A stretch of DNA of 64,000 nt from Alloyangia pacifica (GCF_900116195.1 NZ_FOZW01000019.1:1-64000), one strand, 5' to 3'; shown: positions 8,069 through 17,677, counted from the first letter of the stretch. Program-made: numbers and translations. The notes: generated by a model not told the origin, from the letters alone.

Positions 8069-9220
8069 TTGAGCGTGGGGCTTGGTTTCGTTGGCACTGG
8101 ATATGTCGCGGACCTCTACCTGAACACCCTCCCGAACTGGGATTCGGCTCTCGATCTGCGAGTGGTTCACGATCGTGACGCGGATCGGCTCAATCGCTTC
8201 TCCAGCCACTACGGGGTCAAGCCCGCTCAGAGCTTGGAGGCAGTCCTCGCTGACCCAAGCGTTGAAATAGTTGTCAACCTGACCAACCCAGCCCAGCACT
8301 ATGAGGTTTCGCTCCGAGCGCTCGAGGCAGGAAAGCATGTCTATTCGGAAAAGCCGCTGGCACTTGAGCTGGAGCAGGCACAGGAACTTGTACAGAAGGC
8401 TGAAGCACGGGGCCTACACTTGGTGTCGGCGCCTGCAACAGTACTGGGGGAAGCAGCCCAGACTTTCTGGCAGGCTGTTCGCGAGAAGGTACTTGGGCGG
8501 CCCGTGCTGGCCTATGTCGAAATGGATGACGGTATGGTGCACCGCATCGGATACCGAAACTGGATCACGCGCACGGGCGCGCGCTGGCCAGCCGAGGACG
8601 AGTTTCGTACGGGATGTACGCTCGAACACGCCGGATATTCGCTGACCTGGCTCGTGGCGATGTTCGGCCCTGTTCGCCGGGTGGTCACGGTCGCCCATTG
8701 CGCGATACCCGACAAGGGCCCGGACACCCCTCCGGACTACGATACGCCGGATTTCTCCTGCGCCTGTCTGGAGTTCGATGATGGTATGGTTGCGCGACTA
8801 ACCAACAGTATCATTGCGCCGCACGATCATCGGTTTCGCGTTTTTTGTGAAGACGGCTATCTCGACGCTGCCGAGACATGGGATTTCAAGACGCCGGTTC
8901 GTGCAGTTCCCTTGGCCGAAACGCGGCTCCGCCGACAAGCGCAGAAGCTCCTGGGCTGGGACGGCGGCCATCGTATCAAGCCGACACATAGCCGTAGCAT
9001 TTCCACGGCGCGGCGCGGGTATCCGATCGATTTCGCGCTTGGGCTGGCCGAAATGGCCCTGGCATTGCGTTCGGGGCGGGCACCTAGGCTGGCAGGTGCG
9101 TTCTCGCTGCATGTGACCGAGGTGTCGCTGGCGATCCAGCATCCCGAACGCTTTGGAACTGTTTACCGGCCGATAAGCGCGCCAGGACCAGTGCAGCCGA
9201 TGGACTGGAGCGAGTTTTGA
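8069..9220 (+). CDS. Gfo/Idh/MocA-family NAD(P)-dependent sugar oxidoreductase (about 383 aa)
   Basis: The N-terminal Rossmann motif is GFVGTGYVADLY, followed by the family signature EKPLALELEQA (the EKP lysine) and a C-terminal substrate domain. Such enzymes oxidise or reduce sugars or cyclitols, often UDP-sugars in glycan clusters. The start is uncertain: TTG 8069 or GTG 8075, neither with a good Shine-Dalgarno, both just downstream of a palindrome. It is a single plus-strand gene between two minus-strand operons. Its last 58 bp overlap the 3' end of the opposing glycosyltransferase gene. It is distinct from the second family member at 16.4 kb. Confidence 0.82.
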   Translation: MSVGLGFVGTGYVADLYLNTLPNWDSALDLRVVHDRDADRLNRFSSHYGVKPAQSLEAVLADPSVEIVVNLTNPAQHYEVSLRALEAGKHVYSEKPLALELEQAQELVQKAEARGLHLVSAPATVLGEAAQTFWQAVREKVLGRPVLAYVEMDDGMVHRIGYRNWITRTGARWPAEDEFRTGCTLEHAGYSLTWLVAMFGPVRRVVTVAHCAIPDKGPDTPPDYDTPDFSCACLEFDDGMVARLTNSIIAPHDHRFRVFCEDGYLDAAETWDFKTPVRAVPLAETRLRRQAQKLLGWDGGHRIKPTHSRSISTARRGYPIDFALGLAEMALALRSGRAPRLAGAFSLHVTEVSLAIQHPERFGTVYRPISAPGPVQPMDWSEF

Positions 9221-10368
9221 GCCATGACGAGCGCCGCGAGCGCTTGGACGGTGCCCGGCTCTTCGACAAAAGCTTCGCGTGGTTCCGAGAGAAGCCGCGC
9301 GCGCATCGCATCTATTAGCCTCCGGTCTTTCGCCAAGTCCGCGATAGTCTCGGGCAAGGTGTCCTCTATCGGCTCGTTCAGGAAGAAGCCGCCTCCGTGT
9401 TCTCTGAGCCAGCGCTCGGTTTCTGTTCCTGAAGGAGCCAGGGCAGGGGTCGCGAAATAGCCGCCCTCGTAGATCCGGTTCGGCAACAGCCAGGTGGAGT
9501 TCGCGCCCGCTTCGTACCAATCTCCCGCCCAGATGAGATCGATCCCCTCGTAGAGCTCAGAGAGGTCTTCCGGCGCACGGTAGCGACCGCCATAGGACAG
9601 GTTCGAAAGCCCGGACACCTGCTCTTCGAAATCGGGAAAGACCCCGGGAGCGGGATAACCACGCAGGACGATCTCCACATCCTCCGGAAAGTCGCGGGCG
9701 ACTTGGCGGAGCAATGACATCGAGCGGCGGCATCGCAGGTTGCCGAACCAACCAATCCTCAGCGCTCCCTTCGGCGATGCCCTGCGTGGTGCCGGGCGGG
9801 CGGCGAAGGTATCGTCCACAACCAACCGGTTCTCAATCAGCATGAAGCGACTCTGTCCCGGATGGTACCTGTCGAAGTATTCGGACTTGAAGCGCGGCGA
9901 GGAGATCACGACGAGCGCGCATTTCCGAAGAAGTCGCGCTTCAAGGCTGCGCAGCGCCCTGGCCGTAGGCGAAGGGCCTATCAGGCGATGATGGATATCC
10001 AGGCATTCGTAGATCATTGGTATGTGCAGCCGCGCCATTTTCCGGGTGCGGCTCGCAAGCGCCAGCATATCGAGATTGCGCGCATAGATCATGTCGGCGG
10101 CGCGAAGTTGATCAGCGTGTCGTGCGGCAATGCGGCTACCGGAGTGGATGCTTAGCAGACGTTGACGATAGTCGTTGTCGCGCGTTTCACCCAGATCAAC
10201 GAGCGGCCAGTCTTGCTGGACGACCTTGCCGCGACGGGGCATGAAGCCGGTGACCGAAAAGCCGGCGCCGCGAAAGGCTGTTGCGCGTCGCCTCACCGCG
10301 GCGTCGCCGACATTGTGGCCGAAGAATGCAACATGAGGTGGGGGAAGCTCGCTTGGGCTACCAGGCAT
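9163..10368 (-). CDS. GT-B (GT4-like) glycosyltransferase (401 aa)
   Basis: Two Rossmann-like halves are seen: an N-terminal acceptor domain beginning HVAFFGHNVGDAAVRRRA and a C-terminal donor domain with RIGWFGNLRCRRSM and an EGIDLIWAGDWYEAGANSTWLLPNRIYEGGYF region where GT4 enzymes hold the nucleotide sugar. The usual E-x7-E pattern is only partly recognisable. Its first 11 bp overlap the end of the upstream GT2 gene, so the two form a minus-strand pair. A cytoplasmic transferase adding one sugar to the lipid-linked EPS repeat is likely; donor and acceptor are unknown. Confidence 0.75.
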   Translation of the reverse strand: MPGSPSELPPPHVAFFGHNVGDAAVRRRATAFRGAGFSVTGFMPRRGKVVQQDWPLVDLGETRDNDYRQRLLSIHSGSRIAARHADQLRAADMIYARNLDMLALASRTRKMARLHIPMIYECLDIHHRLIGPSPTARALRSLEARLLRKCALVVISSPRFKSEYFDRYHPGQSRFMLIENRLVVDDTFAARPAPRRASPKGALRIGWFGNLRCRRSMSLLRQVARDFPEDVEIVLRGYPAPGVFPDFEEQVSGLSNLSYGGRYRAPEDLSELYEGIDLIWAGDWYEAGANSTWLLPNRIYEGGYFATPALAPSGTETERWLREHGGGFFLNEPIEDTLPETIADLAKDRRLIDAMRARLLSEPREAFVEEPGTVQALAALVMAQNSLQSIGCTGPGALIGR

Positions 10369-11578
10369 AGTCGCTCGGCTCCAACTTGTGCTTTTCCCAC
10401 AGGTGCGAGGGCGGCGCAGGAGCGCTCCGACGCAAAGACGAAAAGCCCGACAACCTTGCGACGAAGGCGGCGATGCGGGCTACTTCCGCCACATCATGGG
10501 CTTCTAGGGCCGCGCGGGCGCGCCAGCGTGCTCCGCGGCCCAACTCGCTAGCTATCCCACGTCCAGTTGGCCCGAGATCGCGTAGGGAAAGCAGGTCGGT
10601 CAGGACAGGCGCGCGGAAGGCGGCCGCCGAGCCATGCTTGCCGGACATCGCGCGCCTGACAATCTCGCTTTCGGTGGGGGTAAGGGGCAGCTCCGGCGCA
10701 AGGGTGGCTGCCTGCCGGAAATCGGTTTGCGCGCTTCCCCAGTCGGTTCGGCGAGCATAGACGCAGGCACGCTGCAACAACCCGGCCCGACGTCGCAGAA
10801 GGATATCGTCGCTGTCGAACAGGGCTTCATAGAGTGTCAGCGGGAGTACATGACGGAAATCTGAAAAGATTTTGCGGTCGTGATCGAGCCAGACCAAATC
10901 GGACTCGCTGGCGCAGTGTTGCATGGAGCTTGGTCCACGCGCGCCGTCATGCTTTCGCTGCAGGAAAAGCACGTCGTCAATCATCGTCGCCGGAAACCGG
11001 GCAGCCAGACGCACGAACATCTCGTAGTCAATCGAGCGCGCCAGGTCTTCGCGGAAAGGCCCAACTTTCCGAAGTGCCTCCCGCCGCACCATCGTGCCGT
11101 TCTGAAAGAAGAACACATCTTCAAGAAGGTGGCGCAACACGCTACCCGTTCGCAGATCCGGCCAATACCCGGTTCCCAGGTCCTCGCGTTCACCGGTCTG
11201 CGGATTGTCCCGGAACCGAATGTGACGGCCGGCGCAGAGGCCGACATCGCCCAGGTCGAGTACGCTGGCTAAGCGCTCTGCGGCGATCGGCAAGGCGATG
11301 TCGTCGTCGTCACAGATCCAAATGTAGGTGCCTGTCGCCTCCTGTAGTGCTGCATTGAGCGCGCAGGACTTGCCTCTATTCTTGCCGCGGCGGTACAGGA
11401 TTTTTCCGGCGGAACGCTCGGCGATCGCCCGTCCGAAGCCTTCGGTCGAGTCGGTTGAGCCGTCGTCCCAGATCACGATCTCATCTACCGGTCGGGTTTG
11501 AGTTTGCAGACCAGCGATGGCCTCTTCGAGGTAGTTTCGGCGATTGTATGTGGCAATTATCGCGGAGATCGCGGTCAT
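10358..11578 (-). CDS. GT2-family glycosyltransferase (406 aa)
   Basis: A canonical GT-A start: SAIIATYNRRNYLEEAI, then the nucleotide-binding IWDDGSTDST and the metal-binding block WICDDDD near residue 90. The N-terminal 220 residues are the catalytic domain; the C-terminal part is helical and arginine-rich. It heads a two-gene minus-strand unit with the GT4-like gene and is divergent from exoF across a 163-bp promoter region. It should transfer one sugar during assembly of the EPS repeat. Linkage specificity cannot be told. Confidence 0.85.
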   Translation of the reverse strand: MTAISAIIATYNRRNYLEEAIAGLQTQTRPVDEIVIWDDGSTDSTEGFGRAIAERSAGKILYRRGKNRGKSCALNAALQEATGTYIWICDDDDIALPIAAERLASVLDLGDVGLCAGRHIRFRDNPQTGEREDLGTGYWPDLRTGSVLRHLLEDVFFFQNGTMVRREALRKVGPFREDLARSIDYEMFVRLAARFPATMIDDVLFLQRKHDGARGPSSMQHCASESDLVWLDHDRKIFSDFRHVLPLTLYEALFDSDDILLRRRAGLLQRACVYARRTDWGSAQTDFRQAATLAPELPLTPTESEIVRRAMSGKHGSAAAFRAPVLTDLLSLRDLGPTGRGIASELGRGARWRARAALEAHDVAEVARIAAFVARLSGFSSLRRSAPAPPSHLWEKHKLEPSDYAW

Positions 11579-11741
11579 AGCAGGCTCGCCTGGGAAAAAA
11601 CTTGGTTAAGAATTCACTAAAGGGTGCATGCCGTCGATAAATTGTCCAGCATGGTGGTCGCGACGCGCTGACCGCCGGCGCAGCATTTCTTTCAGAAGAG
11701 CGTTTTCTAACCAAAATTTCTCAATTGGGAGGCGATATTGA

Positions 11742-12980
11742 ATGCGATACATTTTTCTCACGCTGGTTGTCATGTTGGTAGGTGCCCCGCAGGCTCAAGC
11801 CGAGGCGTACGAAATCGGAATTCAAGACCGCCTGTCCCTGCGTGCTGTGATCTGGAATGAAGATCAGAGGGCGTACGAAAACTGGGCGATCCTGGCTGGC
11901 GAGTATTTGGTGCAACCCGACGGCAGCATATCCGTGCCGCTGGCCGGTTCGGTGCAGGCGCGAGGATTGACCGCTAGCGAACTCTCCGAGGCTCTCGCGA
12001 GCGCCATTGCCAAGAACGGTGGCATGAACGATGCGCCTCGGATCGCTGTCGAGGTCGTGGGCTATCAGCCCTTCTATGTTTTGGGCGATGTCAATCGGCC
12101 CGGAGCTTATCCAGGTGTGCCGGGGTTGACCCCGCTGAAGGCGGTGGCGTTGGCCGGCGGTCTGCGGACTGTTGGCGGGCTCCAGGGCGGGGCGGAAGCC
12201 GACAGCATCCGAATTGTCGGAAACTTGCGCGGCTTTCTCACAGACATTCTCCGGGCGCGGGCCCGAAGGGCAAGATTGGAAGCGATCCTTGCCGGCGCTG
12301 ACGGAGTGGCCTTTCCTAAGGACCTATCACACCCTGATGGAGCTGCAGCCTTGGCCGGCGTGCTGAACGAGGAGAGGGCCATCTTTGCCTCGGACAAGGC
12401 TGCATTCGAGCGTGAGCTCGCATCGCTGGAGGAACTCAAGGCTCTGCTCAAGAGCCGGGTGGCCGGGCTCGAAAGCAAACGTGCCGGGCTGGCGGAGCAG
12501 TTGCGATTTTCTCGCCAGATCGCTGAGAACTTGGCTGGGCTCAACGAGCGCGGCTACGCCCCGGCAACTCGGTTGGCGGATAGTCAGCGAAGCCTTTTCG
12601 AGCTAGAGAGCCGCGATACGGACATGCAAAATGGCATCTTCGCCGCCCGCCAGAGCATCGCCGAAAACGAGCGCGAGATCATCGAGCTGAGCGCCCGAAA
12701 ACACACCAAGGCGACTCTTGATTTGCAGGAGGTACAGGCGAAGCTTGAACATCTGAGACTATCTCGGATGGTGCTCGAGGATGTGCTGCGTTCACAAGGC
12801 GTCGGAGTGGCGTCGCTTCCTCGGACTGAAGTCATAACGCGTTTCAAGGTGGCTCGAGTCAGCGTGGCGGATCAGGAGGTCGTTCAGGACATTGGCCCGA
12901 CCGAACGCATGGTGTCTGGTGACGTGCTGACTGTCACGACCGAGTTGGTGTCTGATGAGACCGAAGAGGTAATGCAATAG
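11742..12980 (+). CDS. exoF: Polysaccharide export protein, ExoF-type (412 aa)
   Basis: It has a Sec signal peptide (about residues 1-20, ending APQAQA). A Poly_export domain (YEIGIQDRLSLRAV ... GEYLVQPDGSISVPLAG) is followed by an SLBB-like domain (FYVLGDVNRPGAYPGVPGLTPLKAVALAGG). Residues about 215-360 form a long coiled coil before a short beta tail. This layout matches ExoF of succinoglycan systems, a periplasmic/outer-membrane OPX protein that works with ExoP and ExoQ. GGGAGG lies upstream of the ATG at 11742. Its 3' end overlaps the opposing GT4 gene by 47 bp. The general call is firm; the symbol is by domain layout. Confidence 0.85.
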   Translation: MRYIFLTLVVMLVGAPQAQAEAYEIGIQDRLSLRAVIWNEDQRAYENWAILAGEYLVQPDGSISVPLAGSVQARGLTASELSEALASAIAKNGGMNDAPRIAVEVVGYQPFYVLGDVNRPGAYPGVPGLTPLKAVALAGGLRTVGGLQGGAEADSIRIVGNLRGFLTDILRARARRARLEAILAGADGVAFPKDLSHPDGAAALAGVLNEERAIFASDKAAFERELASLEELKALLKSRVAGLESKRAGLAEQLRFSRQIAENLAGLNERGYAPATRLADSQRSLFELESRDTDMQNGIFAARQSIAENEREIIELSARKHTKATLDLQEVQAKLEHLRLSRMVLEDVLRSQGVGVASLPRTEVITRFKVARVSVADQEVVQDIGPTERMVSGDVLTVTTELVSDETEEVMQ

Positions 12981-14292
12981 GGGCAATCGAGCCTCGGGCA
13001 ATTCGCCTGAGGGTGCGGTCCAGCTCAATGTTGTCGATGCTTTCGGAAATCATGCAGGCCCCATGCTGCGCGGTCGTCTCTCGGTAGTCATGATTTGCTA
13101 GGAGGTTTATCAGTTTGTCACTGAAGGCGTGGGCCGTGTCCGCGCGCTCCACCAATCCGTCAAGCGCGCCGTCGTAGCCCTCGAGCGCCTTGCTGGAGGC
13201 GAGAACGCTCATGCCGTTTTCGAGGTAGGTCACGATCTTGATGCTGGCACCGCTGCCTGCCCTTGTCGGTGCGAGGCCGATGGACGAGGTTCCTCCTATG
13301 GTGGATAAATCCTTCACGCGTCCGAGGACCCGGACACCCGACGGTGCATTGTGTACCTCCGCGCCGATTTCGCCAACGATGAGCAGCTCTGCCCCTGGCC
13401 GGGCAGCATGCGTGCGGGGCCAGATGTCCTGGAGTAGGAAGTTCAAAGCGTCACGATTGCCAGCGTGACGGACGCCGATGAACACGGCGCGCGGTGGTCC
13501 GTCATCGCTAGAAGCCTTTCGCCGAACGGCCGGCGGCAACCAGATGTGCTGCTTTTCGGGCAGCTTTTTGTTTAGAAGGCGAGCCTCTTTGGCGGAGGCG
13601 TAGATGCAGAGATCTGCGGCCTCGAGCCAGCTCGCCTCGGTCGCCAGTGATATGGGGGCATGATCGGGTGATAGATTCGCGCGCCGAAATGACTCGGCCC
13701 GAAGTGAGAAGACATCATGCAGCAATGCCGCCCGGCAATCTGCGAGACAGGCGTCCAGGATAGGGGCCATCGAACTATATTCTGCAATGAGAAGCAGCGG
13801 AGGGTTTGCGTTGACCGCCTTGATCGTGAGGCTTCTGTCCTGTGTTTTCGGTGGCTGGCCGAGAGTGTTGGGAAATTCCGGACGTGAGCCGCGTTTCCGT
13901 CCGGATGCGGCCCAGCGTAGAAGGTTCCAGCCGCGGTAGAGCGCCCGCATCCAGACGTCTGGCGAGGTTGCGATCCGAAAATTCCAAAGTTTTAGCGTTC
14001 GGGGTACGAGAATTTCGCATCCGCGTAGAGCGTAGTCCCGGGCTGGACGCATCACCGGGATGCTCCCGAAGCTGGAAGCCGGGGTGCAAATGATTTGGAC
14101 GCGAAATCCGCAGTCTTTCAGCTTGTCGACCAGCGTGAGCAGGTAGACACTTGATCCTGAGAGCGCGTCATCGAGGCGCCGATGTACCAGAATCGTCGCG
14201 CTCGGTTGATGTGCTTGAGGAGTGGGTGCCGCCTCCGGAGCTTCCTTTGAGCAAGCTGCCTCCCCCTCTCTGGGTAATCGTAAATTCACCAC
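12934..14292 (-). CDS. GT4-like glycosyltransferase (about 452 aa)
   Basis: The C-terminal donor half is recognisable: AVFIGVRHAGNRDALNFL, ELLIVGEIG, VRVLGRVKDLS, then GLAPTRAGSGASIKIVTYLENGMSVLASSKALEGYD, the typical GT4 nucleotide-sugar region. The N-terminal half begins around TILVHRRLDDALSGSSVYLL. The listed start is GTG 14292, which overlaps the upstream GT2 gene by 125 bp; the true start may be further in, since the first 40 residues look unstructured. It forms a pair with that GT2 gene. Donor and acceptor unknown. Confidence 0.75.
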   Translation of the reverse strand: MVNLRLPREGEAACSKEAPEAAPTPQAHQPSATILVHRRLDDALSGSSVYLLTLVDKLKDCGFRVQIICTPASSFGSIPVMRPARDYALRGCEILVPRTLKLWNFRIATSPDVWMRALYRGWNLLRWAASGRKRGSRPEFPNTLGQPPKTQDRSLTIKAVNANPPLLLIAEYSSMAPILDACLADCRAALLHDVFSLRAESFRRANLSPDHAPISLATEASWLEAADLCIYASAKEARLLNKKLPEKQHIWLPPAVRRKASSDDGPPRAVFIGVRHAGNRDALNFLLQDIWPRTHAARPGAELLIVGEIGAEVHNAPSGVRVLGRVKDLSTIGGTSSIGLAPTRAGSGASIKIVTYLENGMSVLASSKALEGYDGALDGLVERADTAHAFSDKLINLLANHDYRETTAQHGACMISESIDNIELDRTLRRIARGSIAPIALPLRSHQTPTRS

Positions 14293-15253
14293 TCGGTCTG
14301 GGTGTCCTTCTGTTGGCGCAACCTTTCGAAAGGAGGCGCTTACTGCCAGCTTCCAGAAATTTGGCTCCGATCATGCCGATCGCGGAGGGCCGCTGCGCTA
14401 GCGCGCTGACCGCTGCTCGGAGATCTCCGCGCTTCAGGGACTGTAGGACGATTTCGGTGTATCGCGTGCGATCCAACATCACCTGGCGGTCCGCAAAAAC
14501 CTTTCTTGCTAAGTTGGAGAGGCGGCTTGCATGTTGCGCGACGAAAGCACGATCGGCTTGTATCAGAGGTTCAATATGAGAGGGGTCTACTCTATGCGAG
14601 ATCGAACCTCTTCGGGAAGTATAGATGTAATCCGGTGCCGGTGAGAAGATGACTCGGGCGTCGGCCGCGAGGCAGGAAAGCATCAGATGATAGTCTTCGC
14701 CATTGTAGGTCTCTGTCGGGTATCTAATGCCGTTCTTGTTGCAAAAATCAACTCTTAGCAAAGGCTTGAGGTATCCAAGGGCGCCACGTCGGTGTGGATC
14801 GTGGTTCCTGACGATGTATGTGTCAAGATCCAAGGGAATTGGTTCTTCGTAATCGGGGCCATTGACGAATGGCAGTCCGTCGATCGGACGGCCATCTTCG
14901 TCAACGCGACTCAGATTCCCCAAAACGACGTCCGCATCGTGCTCTTGTGCAATCTTGAGCATGTCTCGAAGGCGCCAAGGTTCCATTTGGTCGTCGGAAT
15001 CGAGAACGGCCAACCAATCCGTGCTCGCAGTATCCAATGCCACATTCCGGGCTCTGCCTGGACCGCCGTTGTCGCTTAAGCGGATCACACGAGCGCCACA
15101 TTTTTCAGCGATCTCGACTGTATTATCGAAAGATCCATCATCAACCACCAGAACTTGGCTCGTGACGTCGATTTGGTCTAGCGCGCTCCGGATGCACTCT
15201 GCAATGGTCGTGGACGAATTCCAAGCTGCGATCGCAACTGTAACTGTGACCAT
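14168..15253 (-). CDS. GT2-family glycosyltransferase (361 aa)
   Basis: The GT-A fold motifs are in order: TVAIAAWNSSTTIAECI, LVVDDGSFDNT, and WLAVLDSDDQMEPWRL with the DSDD metal site near residue 90. The C-terminal tail after about residue 310 is low-complexity (glycine and serine rich) and overlaps the downstream GT4 gene. It closely resembles the divergently placed GT2 gene at 15444 in motif order (DSDD..MEP), which suggests an old duplication across the shared promoter. It probably adds one sugar in EPS repeat synthesis. Confidence 0.84.
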   Translation of the reverse strand: MVTVTVAIAAWNSSTTIAECIRSALDQIDVTSQVLVVDDGSFDNTVEIAEKCGARVIRLSDNGGPGRARNVALDTASTDWLAVLDSDDQMEPWRLRDMLKIAQEHDADVVLGNLSRVDEDGRPIDGLPFVNGPDYEEPIPLDLDTYIVRNHDPHRRGALGYLKPLLRVDFCNKNGIRYPTETYNGEDYHLMLSCLAADARVIFSPAPDYIYTSRRGSISHRVDPSHIEPLIQADRAFVAQHASRLSNLARKVFADRQVMLDRTRYTEIVLQSLKRGDLRAAVSALAQRPSAIGMIGAKFLEAGSKRLLSKGCANRRTPRPSGEFTITQRGGGSLLKGSSGGGTHSSSTSTERDDSGTSAPR

Positions 15254-15443
15254 CTTGCCCTCGTCGCTTGAATTGGCTGATTTCGGTCAAAATAATAAAT
15301 TTATTGGTTAACTTTGGGTTTCAAGGGCTCTCGTGTCCAGCGAGTTGTTCTGTTTCAAGAGATTTTATCGTCACTGAGATTAGCGGCGCCCTTTGCGTGG
15401 GCGGTTAAGTGAATTCAGTTTTATTTCATTAAAGGCATTCAAG

Positions 15444-16430
15444 ATGTCCGACGTATGCGTAATTGTGGCGGCCTTCAACGCCAGCAGTACAATCTGCGCG
15501 GCTGTTGATAGCGCCCTGGCCCAGGAACGTGTGGCAGTGGAGGTCATTGCTGTTGATGACGCTTCTACGGACGGAACCCTACGGCAACTCGAAAACGTCG
15601 CAGCTGCGGATCGGCGCCTGAAAGTGCTGAGCAATACGCGCAACGCTGGCCCGGCTGCGGCTCGCAATCGCGCATTGGAGGCGACCCGCGCCCGATATGT
15701 AACGGTGCTTGACTCCGACGACCGAATGGAACCGGGTCGACTTGCTGCGATGCTCGCGCTGGCGAAGGAGGGCGATTGGGATATGGTCGCCGACGATCTC
15801 CACAAGGTGACCGAACACGGGAAGTCCGCGGCAAGGACGCGCATGTTCAGCAAACACCCGATTGGCGCGCGGAGGATTGACCTAGAGGCCTTCGTGCGTG
15901 GCAACCTGACACGTCTTCATGGTGGGCGTGGCGAGATGGGTTTTTTCAAACCTCTTATTCGAAGGGATTTTCTTATAGAGAACCGCCTCGGATATGACGA
16001 GAGCATGCGGTTGGGGGAGGACTATGCGCTCTATGCAATGGCGCTCGCTGCGGGTGCGAGTTTTCTGCTAGTTGACCCCTTGGGGTATGATGCACTCACA
16101 AGAGCTGACTCATTGAGCGGTCGGCACTGCGCAGCGGATCTTGGCGCGCTGGTTGCCGCTGACCGGAGGATGGGGAATCTGCCTGGCCTTAGCGCGGCCG
16201 AGCGGTCGGCACTTCGTGAGCATGAGATCGAGACGCAGAAGCGCTGGCGTTGGCTCTGGTTGATCGAAGCGGTGAAAGCGCGCGATGTTTCGCAAATTGC
16301 GCAGTGCATGGCCGCTCCGCCGCAAGTGATCATGACAATCCTAGGCAAACTCGTTGAACAGGCGTTCTTGCGCAGTCGCGGGGCACTGCTCTCGGCAGAC
16401 GCGGGGAGTACGCGAAAGGAGACGAGATAG
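15444..16430 (+). CDS. GT2-family glycosyltransferase (328 aa)
   Basis: Starts at ATG 15444 with AAAGG eight bases upstream; a longer frame from 15393 has no such signal. Motifs: VCVIVAAFNASSTI, IAVDDASTDGT, and YVTVLDSDDRMEPGRLAAML. It shares the MEP-type metal site with the divergent gene 14168-15253. It precedes and overlaps by 1 bp a Gfo/Idh/MocA oxidoreductase, forming a two-gene operon that may make and transfer one particular sugar. Linkage unknown. Confidence 0.85.
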   Translation: MSDVCVIVAAFNASSTICAAVDSALAQERVAVEVIAVDDASTDGTLRQLENVAAADRRLKVLSNTRNAGPAAARNRALEATRARYVTVLDSDDRMEPGRLAAMLALAKEGDWDMVADDLHKVTEHGKSAARTRMFSKHPIGARRIDLEAFVRGNLTRLHGGRGEMGFFKPLIRRDFLIENRLGYDESMRLGEDYALYAMALAAGASFLLVDPLGYDALTRADSLSGRHCAADLGALVAADRRMGNLPGLSAAERSALREHEIETQKRWRWLWLIEAVKARDVSQIAQCMAAPPQVIMTILGKLVEQAFLRSRGALLSADAGSTRKETR

Positions 16431-17560
16431 TGTCCGGCCGACTACGCTGGGGCATCTTGGGGGCGGGGTGGATCGCCACGAAGTTTGCCAGGGACTTAAG
16501 TTACGGAGTGACCGGCCGTGTGAGCCGCGTCGCTTCGAGGGATTTCGTCGCGGCACAAGCGCTTGCTCGTGCTTGCGCTGCGCAAGCCTCCGAGAGTTTC
16601 GAAGCTATGCTGCGCGCTGATGACGTTGATGCGGTCTATATTGCGACGCCCGCCGCCTTTCATCACCTCCACGTGATTCAGGCACTGTCTCGAGGCAAGC
16701 CAGTGCTATGCGAGAAGCCTTTTGCTCTCAATGCGGAAGAAGCGAGAGAGATCGTCGAGGCTGCGCGTCGGGCTCGGTGTTTTTGTATGGAAGGCATGTG
16801 GACACGCTTTCTTCCAACCATGAATGAGCTTCGCGGAAAGCTGAAGCGAAACGAGCTCGGGGATATATCGCAGATGAGCGTGGACTTGGGTTTTGTTCAC
16901 AACGAAGAAAGCTCGAATGCGACGCTCACAGATCCGGCTCTTGGCGGTGGCGCGCTTCTCGACCTAGGAATCTATGGAGTATCTCTCGCACATGATCTTC
17001 TGGGCATGCCTCGCGAAATTCAGGCAGAGGCTGTGATTTCACCAACTGGGAGTGTTCGGGACGTATCAATTACTTTCCTGCACGAGAAAATGAAGCGACC
17101 CGCACTTTGTTCGATCCGGGCCAGTCACAGTACAGAATTGCGAAATGCCCTAGATATTAGCGGCAGCCGGGGTCGAATTTCTGTCGATGCGCCTTTCATT
17201 CGCGCAATACAGGCGCGTATGTCGCCCCTTGGGCCACGTGGGCGGACAGCGGAGCGGCCTTCGGCTCTTGGAGATGCACTTCGGGGAAGCCGGCTCTGGC
17301 CGGTCGCTCGAGGACTTGCGCGACGCGCAACCGGGCGGGAAGGCGTCGCTTTCGGGAGGCCGTTCGTGGGCTATGGGTTGCGTTTTGAAGCAGAAGAGGT
17401 GGCTAGGTGCCTTGCGGCGGGGCAGCTCGAGAGCCCGGTGATGCCACTTTCAGAGTCGGTCGAAGTTCTGGAAAGTGTGGATAGGATTTCCGCACTCATT
17501 TCGGACCGGGGGATGCAAGATGGTCTTGAATTAGGGCGCGTGCCAACGGTTGCGGAGTAA
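16430..17560 (+). CDS. Gfo/Idh/MocA-family oxidoreductase (376 aa)
   Basis: The Rossmann motif WGILGAGWIATKFARDL and the EKPFALNAEEA signature (catalytic lysine of EKP) identify the family; the WTRFLPTM block is typical of the dihydrodiol/D-xylose dehydrogenase branch. Translation starts at GTG 16430, whose first base is the last base of the preceding TAG stop, with AAAGGAG upstream. Coupling to the GT2 gene suggests a role in preparing that transferase's donor sugar. The exact reaction is unknown. Confidence 0.83.
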   Translation: MSGRLRWGILGAGWIATKFARDLSYGVTGRVSRVASRDFVAAQALARACAAQASESFEAMLRADDVDAVYIATPAAFHHLHVIQALSRGKPVLCEKPFALNAEEAREIVEAARRARCFCMEGMWTRFLPTMNELRGKLKRNELGDISQMSVDLGFVHNEESSNATLTDPALGGGALLDLGIYGVSLAHDLLGMPREIQAEAVISPTGSVRDVSITFLHEKMKRPALCSIRASHSTELRNALDISGSRGRISVDAPFIRAIQARMSPLGPRGRTAERPSALGDALRGSRLWPVARGLARRATGREGVAFGRPFVGYGLRFEAEEVARCLAAGQLESPVMPLSESVEVLESVDRISALISDRGMQDGLELGRVPTVAE

Positions 17561-17665
17561 AGTTCTTCCAGAATGTCGAAGCGCAGCCATGTGTCGCGAA
17601 TTTCTGGTTAATTATTGATCGATTTGTTCCGGCGCAACCTCGCTTGGCCGTAATTTTGGTGAGAA

Positions 17666-17677
17666 TGTACCTTTCGT
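17666..17677 (+). promoter_or_regulatory. Half-site identical to the TetR-type operator, upstream of exoY
   Basis: TGTACCTTTCGT here is identical to the first 12 bases of the 16-bp operator at 52236-52251. The second arm (TACA) is replaced by GATG, so it is at best a half-site. It lies 66 bp before the exoY start. It may be chance; see the finding. Confidence 0.2.

Noticed and set aside
7883-8338. 151-codon minus-strand frame
   Set aside because: Overlaps the start of the Gfo/Idh gene and an AT-rich promoter region; no motifs.
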